Positions 15,464 through 25,300 of a stretch of 37,402 bases of DNA are shown here, piece by piece. The notes below the pieces were generated by a model. It made no database searches, was not told the origin of the DNA, and worked only from the letters and a program-made list of their open reading frames with translations. The DNA is from Chloroflexota bacterium (lineage in GTDB: Bacteria > Chloroflexota > Dehalococcoidia > JACPEP01): the NCBI GenBank assembly GCA_016183425.1, contig JACPEP010000045.1, positions 1 to 37,402 on the forward strand, written 5' to 3'. The position numbers and the translations under genes were made by a program. Numbering within the stretch: position 1 is the stretch's first letter; every line of letters starts with the position of its first letter.

Positions 15464-16786
15464 TCAAAGGGTAAGAAACCTCTGCCCAGCCCGTACCATT
15501 TCTTTCAGCCGCTTCCTGGCCTCTTTGGGATCCCCGACCTCCAACCTCTCTACCTTGCATCCAGCGGCCCGTAGAGCACGCTCCGCTTTTATGTCCACCC
15601 CCAGCCGGCTTCCCAGAATGGTGACAATCTCGGCATTCATGGCCTCTTCCACTCGAAAGCCACCACTGATTTGAAAACACTCCACGTAGGAAGCGGCGGC
15701 CGTGGCCCATTGGGCCCCCTGTTCCGAAGGCAGTAGTAGGTAGTGGTAAAGAGATTTGGGGGTGGGGGGGGGAATGGCCTTAGCCAACAGGGTAGCCCGA
15801 GGACCCTTGGCCAGACCCTTGAGGCCGACCACGGCCGCAATCTGCGTGCCATCCTCTTTATACCAGGCACTTTCCGCCTCTTCTCCGTCGGAAGCTAGAA
15901 GCCAGAAGGCGTGATTGAAAAGGTAAGGTGGCAACCTCCCCTCCCGCATCAGACGGGCCATTTCCAAAAGCCTTTGCTCTTGGGTATCCTCGTCCACTAG
16001 CGGGAAGTCCTTGTCCCCCACCTCCCCCACTCTAAGACCGTTAGCCACCGTTAGAAGAGGCAGAGAGAAGCCCAACTGCCCCTTGACCACCTCGTCGTAC
16101 CAATCAAAAAGGTAAAAGCCCCTCTGATCCTGGTGGCCCGGTGGCGTGGCGTAGGGCAGGCTTTCTTGCCAGCGGCGATTCCCCCCCTCGCCCCATTCCA
16201 GGGGTCGGTTGTAGGCAAAGTTGGTGATGGCCACCCCCAGGCGTGAAAAGAGATAGCCCTTGCCCTTTTGCCTTAACCCCTGAAGGGTCGCCTCCAAGAA
16301 AACCGTGTCCCAGTAATCCCCCCCGGGCTGCAGAGGCGACAACAGGGGATAGAGCCCGACGTCTGCCGCCAACTCCAGACAAGGGACGAGAAGGTCCGTG
16401 AAACGTTCTACCAGATCCGGCTGACACCAGTCCGTCATCGGCCACTGGGAAGCCATATTAGGACGGCTATAGAAATAAACGTAGTGCACACCTCCGGCGG
16501 CGTAATAGCGAAGGAGCTCCCTCAGCCGGCCGCTGGCTATAGGTTGGATGGGTTGGGGAGTCAGGCGAATAATAGGCTCAATGGCCTCCGCCAGGAGACC
16601 CCCCAGAAAGGCATCGGGCACCGGTCGGTCCAGGGGGGAGAAAAGGGCTAGCCAACTGGCCCCCATCTCCTTTAACTCGGGCAGCCAGCGCAGAAGATGA
16701 CTTCGATCATAATGTTCAGCATCGGGAAAATAGTGGAAACCGATTCCCGTGTCCCCTGAGGGTCTAGGAAAGTCAGACAGACTCAC
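15464..16786 (-). CDS. TIM-barrel glycosidase-like protein, unknown specificity
   Basis: A 440-residue protein whose opening GIGFHYFPDAEHY, followed by LPELKEMGASWLALFSP, looks like the first strands of a glycoside-hydrolase-type TIM barrel. It also has YYAAGGVHYVYFYSRPN, FDWYDEVVKG and FNHAFWLLASDGEEAESAWY, where acidic residues could serve catalysis. No signal peptide is seen, so action in the cytoplasm is expected unless export is unconventional. The last 60 residues form a separate small alpha/beta region. A GTG start at 16786 is supported by GGGGGAGGA upstream. It lies 12 bp after the C25 peptidase gene as the last gene of the operon. Family assignment is by fold pattern only. Confidence 0.6.
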   Translation of the reverse strand: MSLSDFPRPSGDTGIGFHYFPDAEHYDRSHLLRWLPELKEMGASWLALFSPLDRPVPDAFLGGLLAEAIEPIIRLTPQPIQPIASGRLRELLRYYAAGGVHYVYFYSRPNMASQWPMTDWCQPDLVERFTDLLVPCLELAADVGLYPLLSPLQPGGDYWDTVFLEATLQGLRQKGKGYLFSRLGVAITNFAYNRPLEWGEGGNRRWQESLPYATPPGHQDQRGFYLFDWYDEVVKGQLGFSLPLLTVANGLRVGEVGDKDFPLVDEDTQEQRLLEMARLMREGRLPPYLFNHAFWLLASDGEEAESAWYKEDGTQIAAVVGLKGLAKGPRATLLAKAIPPPTPKSLYHYLLLPSEQGAQWATAAASYVECFQISGGFRVEEAMNAEIVTILGSRLGVDIKAERALRAAGCKVERLEVGDPKEARKRLKEMVRAGQRFLTL

Positions 16787-16798
16787 GGCTTCCTCCCC

Positions 16799-19312
16799 CT
16801 ATTTGGAGACCACCGTCTTCAGAATGTTCCCCTGGTCGTCCACGGTAACGCGAGCGATGCGCATCAGGCTATCTTTTTCAGACAAAGCGATAGCTTTGCG
16901 GGAGGTTACCAGATAGGCCCCCCCTTGCTGAGCCATAGGATGAGAGCAATCTCCCGAACAAGATCCCCGTCCCTCCGAGTGACACAGGGCTCGGGGGCGA
17001 ACCTCCAAATGGCCCTCCGCCATCTCCGGCGCTTTCCGCCGCAGATGGCGCCAGACCGGGGGAAGGATGTCCTCAGGCGGGGAAGAGTTAGCAGCCGCCT
17101 TGGCTTTAAACTTGCAAAAAAGGGAAGGGCAGGGAGGGGCAGTCATGGATTTCGTATCATAGGCCATCGCCTCCCGACCGTTTTCCGAGGGCAGGGGAGC
17201 CAGGCAAGCCGCTGGGTTGCCCAAAAGAATACCCTGCAATACCATTTTCTGGTCATCGCCATCTAAATAGCCCTGCCGCTGATTCATAACGGCGACGAAC
17301 TCCTCCTTGGACCGGGCCAAGGCCTCCCCGGCCGTGAGACCGGACACCAGGCTCCGCCAGAAGAACTGGGCCAAGAGATCGGCACCCCCCAGGGGCGGCT
17401 CGCTGGAGCCGTAGCTAGTGGTGGTAAAACCAACTACGACGGCAGCGCCCCGGCGTAGAAACTCCAACGCCAAAGAGGCATCGGCACTCTTTCCCACAAT
17501 ATGGGTTCCGTAACACGCCTCGGTAAAGACGATGGCCCCAGAAAGGTCGGCTTGGGCCAGCAGTTGGGGAGTTAGGGCCACGGGAAACAAGGGATAGTCT
17601 GCGGGATAGCTGCTGTCCTTCTGGCCGTACCAGTGGGGACTGTTTAAGGTGCCGTGAAGATTGTAAAGCTGGAACTGTCTGCCCTCCATCCAGGTTGCTT
17701 CCCAGCTTCGCTGGGTTGTGGGCGGACAGGTGCGCAGGAACTTGTTCCCTGACACCTGCTCCAGAAAAGCCTCTGAGGCGGGCCGCCAAACCAGGGCGAC
17801 GTAGCCCAAAGTCCTGGGATAGGCGGGCCTGATGGCCTTGACTACGCCCGGCCACCACCCCTTTCCATTTCCCACCCCCGAATATTGTCCCATGAGAAGA
17901 TCAAGAAGAAGAAGAAGATATGATGGGTCAGAGGAGGCCCCGTCGGGGAGACGGCCCACAGAGTTTCGAGGGGCGAAGATGTGCTCGCCCGGTGCATAAG
18001 GGGCATCGGACAGGATGTGAGGGTCCTCATCCTCGGTGGGATTAGGCAGATGATAGAAGGGAATTATGTCCCCATTCCCCACTAGCAGGAGATGCTCCAC
18101 TGCCTCTCCCTGATCCTGATGCCAGCGGTATATCCGCCCCATTATATCAGCCACCTCCGCCGCCTTGGCCTCAGCAGGGGATACCTGGTACCCAGCCAGA
18201 CCCTCCCTGCGATCCACATACACCAAACGGGGCTGATAGCCCTGGGAGCCGAGAACCTGGCAGAGACGCTCCAGCTTACCGTGAAGACGTTGGAAACCCC
18301 CCTCTCCATACTTTGCTGTCAGATTGGCAGCGCTGGTCACTATCAGGTAGATGCCTCCTGAGACACGGGCCTTAGCCCTCCCCTCCAGTCCCTGACTGAG
18401 GCGGTTCAGTATATTTTGAAACTGGGCGATCTCTGTGTCCGGCTCATCAGACGAGGACCACAAAACGACATCCTGTGGGGGCACTTCTGGTGCCGGAGCA
18501 AGGGTAGTCTCCTCCACCAACTCCACTGAGGCCTCCAAAGGCGCTGGGATGGAAGGCTCGGCCACCTCCCAGCTTCCGACAAAAGAGGGGAGTTGAAAAG
18601 GGGTGCCCTGGAGGAGGGGAGTCGCCACCGTGCCCGAGGGGTCAGCAACCGTGGCCTGGTGGAGCAGCTCGACGCCCACCACTTTCTGTCCGCGTTGCAG
18701 TAAGAGAAGGGCGAGGATGACTTTGGGTTTCAGGAGACGTGGGTTTTCTCTCAAGAGTTGGCGGCAGAGGTCTTCTGCCTCGCCCCAGCGACGGCATCGC
18801 CATAAGCACTCGGCCCGAGCCAGACGCACATCCAGGCGCTGAGGTTGGGACTGGAGCGCCACATCGAAAAGCTTTATGGCCTTGCCATAGCTGCCCCGTT
18901 GTGCTAGAAGCCGCCCGGTGGCCACCGGGGAAAGGCTCAACCCCTTCTGGCCCCGGTCCAACTGGGAGCGAAAGGAGAGAAGGGCATCTCTGAGGCTGGG
19001 ATTGGCCGGATGGGTTTCGTAGGCCAACTCCAGTTGCCCGATAGCCCCCTTCAGCTTGCCCTGACGATCCAGAGCTACGGCCAGGCCCTCTCGAGCCACC
19101 TCGCTCTCCGGGTCCATCTCCAAGACCTGGTTAAAGTGATAAATAGCCTGGGACAGCTCCCCCGTCTCCAGAAGGGCTTGGGCAATAAGGCATCGCGCCT
19201 GGAGATGGCCCGGGGTATGGGACAGGATGGCTTGGCTGGCGGCGATAACATATTGATGCTGGCCCAAGGCCAGGCCTACCCTGGCCTGGGCCGCCAGCTT
19301 CGCCAGCTTCAA
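16799..19312 (-). CDS. TPR protein with gingipain/caspase-like (C25, clan CD) peptidase domain
   Basis: An 837-residue protein. Residues 1-225 are about six TPRs. After a Pro-rich linker, residues 320-705 follow the C25 pattern: YLIVTSAANL, LLLVGNGDIIPFY, NPTEDEDPHILSDAPYA, SVGRLP, catalytic His553 in YNLHGT and catalytic Cys600 in FTEACYG, then SLALEFLRRGAAVVVGFT. Both dyad residues are intact. A cysteine-rich stretch (Cys728, 733, 777, 785, 789) and a short beta tail close the protein. The start is TTG at 19312, overlapping the stop of the giant NTPase gene (TTGA), with GGAGAG upstream, so the two are translationally coupled. No signal peptide is present. A role as proteolytic effector of the NTPase-TPR protein is inference. 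Confidence 0.85.
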   Translation of the reverse strand: MKLAKLAAQARVGLALGQHQYVIAASQAILSHTPGHLQARCLIAQALLETGELSQAIYHFNQVLEMDPESEVAREGLAVALDRQGKLKGAIGQLELAYETHPANPSLRDALLSFRSQLDRGQKGLSLSPVATGRLLAQRGSYGKAIKLFDVALQSQPQRLDVRLARAECLWRCRRWGEAEDLCRQLLRENPRLLKPKVILALLLLQRGQKVVGVELLHQATVADPSGTVATPLLQGTPFQLPSFVGSWEVAEPSIPAPLEASVELVEETTLAPAPEVPPQDVVLWSSSDEPDTEIAQFQNILNRLSQGLEGRAKARVSGGIYLIVTSAANLTAKYGEGGFQRLHGKLERLCQVLGSQGYQPRLVYVDRREGLAGYQVSPAEAKAAEVADIMGRIYRWHQDQGEAVEHLLLVGNGDIIPFYHLPNPTEDEDPHILSDAPYAPGEHIFAPRNSVGRLPDGASSDPSYLLLLLDLLMGQYSGVGNGKGWWPGVVKAIRPAYPRTLGYVALVWRPASEAFLEQVSGNKFLRTCPPTTQRSWEATWMEGRQFQLYNLHGTLNSPHWYGQKDSSYPADYPLFPVALTPQLLAQADLSGAIVFTEACYGTHIVGKSADASLALEFLRRGAAVVVGFTTTSYGSSEPPLGGADLLAQFFWRSLVSGLTAGEALARSKEEFVAVMNQRQGYLDGDDQKMVLQGILLGNPAACLAPLPSENGREAMAYDTKSMTAPPCPSLFCKFKAKAAANSSPPEDILPPVWRHLRRKAPEMAEGHLEVRPRALCHSEGRGSCSGDCSHPMAQQGGAYLVTSRKAIALSEKDSLMRIARVTVDDQGNILKTVVSK

Positions 19313-22300
19313 GAGGCTGCTCTCCGAAAGTGCTTCATGATGAGGCCCTGGGCAGCGACCAGGCTGAGCTGCTTGTAGGCCTCCACATAGTCGCTTTTGA
19401 GCTTCACGGCACGGTTGAGGTGGGCCACCGCCTCGTCATAGCGTCGTAGATGCCTCAGAGCCACCCCGGCGCTGAAGTGGTATAGAGCTTCTTGAGGTTG
19501 AAGGTCAATGGCTTTGAGATACTCCTGAAAGGCCTGAGTGTAGTGCCCCCTCTGGACAAGGATATCCCCCAGCTCGTTGTGCCATCGATGGTGGCCAGAT
19601 TCCAGAGCGATGGCCTGCTGCAGGGAAGACGAGGCTTCCTCCAGTCGCTTAACCTTGGCCAGAACGGCGGCCTTATGATGATGATATCGAGCGCAGATGG
19701 GCTCCAGCTCAATGGCCAGATCGTACTCCGCCAGGGCAGCCAGATCTTTCCCCTGGGCTTGATATATCGTCCCCATCTCGTAGTGGGCCTCGGCAGAGGA
19801 GGCGTCGGCGGACAGGGCGGCCTCCAACTGAGCTGCCGCCTCATCGTAGCGCCCCAATGCCTTCAACGCCCGACCACAATCCAGGCTGAAAGCGCCGTTC
19901 TCTGGCTCCAGGGCCAAAGCCTGGCGGAAAGAGAACAGAGCCTCCTCCCCCTGCCCCAACTGCTGAAGGGCCAACCCCATTTCGTGGTGGGTGGGAGCAA
20001 AGTGGGGGTTCAACTCCAAAGCAGCCCTCAGCTCCTCCACCGCTTCCTGGCCACGATCTAGCCAGCGGAGCACCCTCCCCCCTCGCCACCGGTAACCCGC
20101 CTCCCCAGGCTGCAACTGGGCTGCCTGACGGTATGCTGCCAGCGCGTCCTGGTAAAGGCCCATATGCTCCAGAGAGTTGCCCAACTCACCATGCCACGAG
20201 GCCCGATGGGGGCGCAGCTCCACCGCCTTTTTCAGCTCTGACACTGCCTCTTGCCAGCGGTTCAACTCTCCCAGGATAGCACCCGCGTTGTGATGATAGG
20301 CGGCCACGCTGGGCTCTCTTTGGGCGGCGGCCAGAAAGCGGGCCAGTGCCTCCCCTTCCTTCCCCAGAAGCTGGTAAAGGACGCCCAGCTCGTTTTCCCA
20401 CTCCCCGCGCTGCGGCTGCAAACGGAGGGCTTCCTCCATAGCAGCGGCGGCCTCGTCGTACTGGCCCCGAGCCTTTAGGGCCAGGGAAAGCCGGGCATGA
20501 TAGAGGGGCGCGGTGGGGGCTTCCTCCACGGCACGGCGCAGATACTGTGCCGCCTCCTCATTGTTCCCCATCGCTTCCTGGGCCAACCCCAGGTAATACA
20601 GAGTGTCCGCCGCCTCCGGGGCCAGACGCTGGGCCTCGGCCAGGCGCGACAGGGCCTCGTGGATGCGGTTCAGGGTAATAAGCACCGCGCCGGCTCGGGA
20701 GTGGTAAGCGGACTCCTGGGAGCGCAGAGCAATAGCCTGCTGATAGTAGCCCAGGGCCTCCTCTGGCTGGTGACGGGCTTCCGCGGCCAACCCCATTTGA
20801 TAGTGGGCCTCGGCGTCCCGAGGATTTATCTCCACCGCCCTCTGAAGCAAGCTCTGGGCCCGGTTGATATCCGCCTCTTTGCCTACCGCCAGAATATGAA
20901 GTTGCTTAAGCTCTTCTTCCTTTTCCTTTATCCTAAGGATCACAGTGGCGGCATTCCGATAGTAGGCGGCCTCCTCCGGGGCCAGTTGCAGCGCCCTCTG
21001 GTAGGTCTCCAGGGCCTCCGGCCACCTATCCACGCTCCCCAGTAGGCCGCCCAACTCATTGTGCCACTGGGCACACTGGGGATTGAGGCGAAGGGCTTCC
21101 TCCATGGCAGAAATAGCCTCCTCCCAGCGCTCCACCTTGGCCAGAGTCAGAGCCAGGTTGTGATGGTACATCGCCTCCTCTGGTTTTAGCTCCACCCCTC
21201 GGCGGCTACTAGCCACCGCCTCCACCCACCGCCCCAAGGCCCCGTATGAGGTAGCCACGGCATCGTAAGTGGCGGCCATCTCCCCATCTAGGCTCAGCGC
21301 TCGACCAAAGGCCGCCACTGCCTGTGGGTGATCACCCAGCTTCTGCCAGCATATCCCAGTGGCAAAGGGAAACTGAGCCTCCCTAGGGTTTAGCTCCTCG
21401 GCGCGACGCAGGTGACGTAGGGCCTCCTCATCCTGCCCCAGATCGCTGTAGGCCAGACCCAGATGGTAGTAGGCCAGGGCATCACTGGGATTGAGAACTA
21501 CCGCTTGTTGCAGGGCTGCGATGGCATCGGCCAGGTGCCCTAAATGGCGAGCCAGCACGCCACACTGGCGATGATATATGGACTGCTGGGGGTCCAGCTC
21601 CGCCGCCTTGCGGCAGTAACCCAAGGCCTCCTCTCCGCCAGAGGCAGACTGCCATATAGTCTCGCCTAGATCGTTGTACCAGGAGGCCTGGCCGGAGTCC
21701 AAAGCTATCGCCGTGCGCAGCTCGTCCACCGCCTCGGAGTTGCGATTCAAGTAACGATAGGCCATGGCGCACGCCTGGTGGTAGATAGCCTTCTGGGGCT
21801 CCAAGCTGGCAACTAGTTGAAGCTGTTTCAGAGCCGCCTCTCCCTGGTTCTGCGCCAGATAGATCCTTCCCAGGTGATATCGAGACTCGGTGTCCGCGGG
21901 GTCCAGCTCCACCGCCCGTTCCAGGGAAGAGATAGCTTTGGGATAGCGATTCAACTGACTGGCCGCCACTCCCAGACGGCACCAGTAATAGCCCCGGTCT
22001 TGAGCCAATTCCACTGCCTTTTCATAGTGGGGTAGGGCCTCCAAATACCACCCCTGGCGTGAGTATAGGTCCCCCAACTGACTGTGCCACGGGGCAGAGC
22101 GGGGCCGGAGGCGCAAGGCCTCGGCCATCTCCATGCTCGCCTCCCTAAGCTGGCCCATTGTCTCCAAGGCCATAGCCGCCCCCCGATGATAGTTTGGGTT
22201 GGAGGGAGAGAGCACGATCGCCCGCTGGAAATGGCTTAGAGAATCCTGAGGCCGCCCCAGCCGGAGATAGATATGTCCCACCTCCTGATGCCAGAGAGGT

Positions 22301-25300
22301 CGCTGGGAATCCATCTCCACCGCCCGCCCCAAAGCCTGGGCGGCGGCTTCCCAATCTCCGTGTTGAGAAAGGAGCACCGCTACGTTACGGTGGTAGGTAG
22401 CCTTGTCCGGACAAAGCTCCGCGGCACGACCATAGGCCTCCAGAGCATCCTTCGCCTGCCCCAGATGGCCCAGGGCGATGCCCCGCTGGTTGTGGGTCTC
22501 GGCCCCCTGGGGGGCCAGCGCCAGGGAGCGGTCTAACGAAGGGAGGGCTTCTTCATATCGGCCCAGAATGTTCAGCAGCGCCCCCAGGTTACGGTGATAA
22601 GTGGCGTTCTCCAGCTCCAGCTCCGCCGCTTGGCGATAGTGTTCCAGGGCCTCCTGAGCCCTTTCCCCGTTTACCAGAACATCCCCCAGTTCGTTATGCC
22701 ACGAGGCCGACATCGGGGCCAGTTTTAGAGCCTGACGGTAGGCAGACGCCGCCCCCTCCCAGTCCCCGCCCAGGGCCCTGGCTCGGGCCAGATGCTGGTG
22801 AAAGGAGGCCCGCTCCGAATCCAGGTTAACGGCCAGCCGGTACTCCTCTTCCGCCTCCGGGAGACGACCACCAAGGAGAAAAACAGTGCCCAACTCGTCC
22901 CGGGCCTCGGGGTAGTGGGGGGTTATGGCAAGGGCCTGTCTTAGCTGTGCTTCCGCCTCATTGAGGCGACCCACATACCGGAAGCTAACCCCAGCATAGT
23001 AGCAGTACTCGGGGCGGCTGGAATCCAAGCGGGCTGCCTGTCGGTGTTCCACAGCGGCTTCGTCCAGGTGCCCCATGGCGACAAGGGTCAGCCCCAGGTG
23101 ATGATGGGCCTGGGCGTTAAGGGGGGCCATAGCGGTCGCTTCCTGGAGCTCCTTTTGAGCCTCCTCCCACCGCCCCAACTCTCGAAGAGCTATCCCTGCC
23201 CGGCAACGGTAGCCATCCTGGCTGGGATCCAAGGCAATAGCGCGCTGGTATTCGGCCAAAGCGGCCTCTGTCTGGCCGCTCATTTCCAGAGCCACCCCTA
23301 GCTCATGATGGGCCTCGGCGTCGTCGGGCCGAATATCCACTGCTTTACGCAGCTCAGCCAGAGTGGGCTCCATGTGTCCCAACCTTCGGTAGGCGGTACC
23401 CAGAAGGCGATGATAGCCCGGTTCCTCCGGGGATAGGGCGGTGGCTCTCTGAGAGGCGGCCAGGGCCTCGTGGGGGCGGTTCAGATTCTGATACACCAGC
23501 CCCAACTCACTGTAGGCCTCAGCATAGTCCTCTTTAAGACGCACCGCCTGCTGAAGAAGTCCCAGAGCCTCCTCCCCGCGGCCCATCTGGCGCAGCAAAG
23601 CTCCAGCGTTGCGATAAAAGAGGGGCTCGTCCCCCTGGAGTTGGATGGCCTGCTGGTAGTGAAGAAGGGCCTCTCGCTGCTGATCTAGGCGGCCAAAGAT
23701 GTCTCCCAGGTCGCTGTGCCACTGGGCATTCCCCGGCTCCAGCTTCACCGCCTCCTCCAACTCCTGGACTGCCTGCCGCAGGCGACCTTGAAGAGCGGCT
23801 ACCTGGCCCAGGTTACGATGGTACAGGCCCACCTTAGGTTCCTTTTCCACCGCCCGAGCGTAGGCCTCGGCAGCTAGATGGAGAGACCCCTGGCTTTGGC
23901 ACACCTCTCCGTACTGGTTGTATGCGGCCGCGTCATCCGGCTGCAATCGGATGGCTGTTTGCAACTCCACCAGGGCCTCCCCTAGCCGCCCCGCCCTGGC
24001 CAAAGCCACTCCCAGACGATAGCGGTAGTGGCCGTCTTCGGGGCGTAGTTGCGCCGCCCGCTGGTATTCAGCCACCGCCTCGTTATGCCAATTCTGCTGG
24101 GAGTAAAGAGACCCCAGCTCCTCAAAGGCGGCGGCCAGAGTCCCATCTAGCTTTACCGCCTGACGCAGGCTCTCAATGGCCTGCTCATACTGTCCTAAAC
24201 GTTTGTGGGCCATGGCGGCATCGTACCAGTAGGTGGCCTGAGCCGGGCTCAGCTCAGCCGCTTGCTGATGAGCACTGAGGGCCGCCTCCGATTCCCCCAA
24301 CTCCATGAGAACTGACCCCAGCTCGTGATATGCCTGAGCGTAGTGGTTTTTGAGAAGAGAAAGGGTAGCACCCAGGGCCGTCTTCGCCTCGTCCATGCGA
24401 TGAAGTCGCCCCAAAACCATCCCCACGTGGCGTTGGATGGCCACGTCCTGGGGCTGGATGGTCGCCGCTCGCCGGTATATCTCCAGAGCCTCCTCCCACC
24501 GCCCCTCTTCCTCCAGCACCTCCCCCAACTCGCAGAGGATGTCGGTACGATGAGGCTGAAGGTTGCTGGCCTCCTCCACCTTTTCGGCCGCCTGATGGAG
24601 AAAACCCAGCCGACGCAAGGCTCGGCCGGCGTAGAGATGCACACCCGCTTTCTGCCCGCTAAAGGTAAGAAGGTGGGGCCAGGTGTTGGGAGGCTCGTTG
24701 GCGGTCACCATTTCCACCGCCAACTCCACGCCCAGCTCCGCTTCACCCACCGCCAGAGCCTGGTTCTGAAGCTCTTGGCGGGGAGAAAGGCCGTAGAGAA
24801 GAACCAGAGGTTTTCGCCACCGACCACCCTTCAAAGCCTCTTGCCAGTCTACGGAAATCGTTGACCCTGCCTCCAGACGCTCCTTCAGGGCCACAGCGCA
24901 GAAGTAGTCCCGGAATAAGGGATAGGTGAAGTAGAAGCTCTGACGGTTCGGGGAGGGACGGAGGAGGCCTGTTTCCAGGCATTGTCGCAACATCTCTGTG
25001 GGAGCGGGGCCCGCCTTATCAGCCTGAGTCAAAAGGCTGCGATAGTCCATACTCTCGCTACCGGTCTCCTCCATAGCCAGGGCGCTCCGCGCCAAAAAAC
25101 CCTCCATGAGGGAAAGAAAAACGGTATCCTCACCACTGGTACTCCTCCATCGCTCCAGCGCCTTGGCGCTGATGGCCTGGCATATCCTGGCCAACCGCCA
25201 GGAGGCCATTTCCTCCCCAGAGAGGCTTTCGGCCAGCAGGCTGAGGAAGAGAGGATTTTGGGCTATTGGACCCAGGGAGGCGTGGCCTCGCAAGTCTTCG

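Noticed and set aside
19312-24639. Regular spacing that could be taken for a DNA tandem repeat or CRISPR-like array
   Set aside because: The periodicity is at protein level (34 and 68 residues); the nucleotide copies are diverged and there are no direct-repeat/spacer units.
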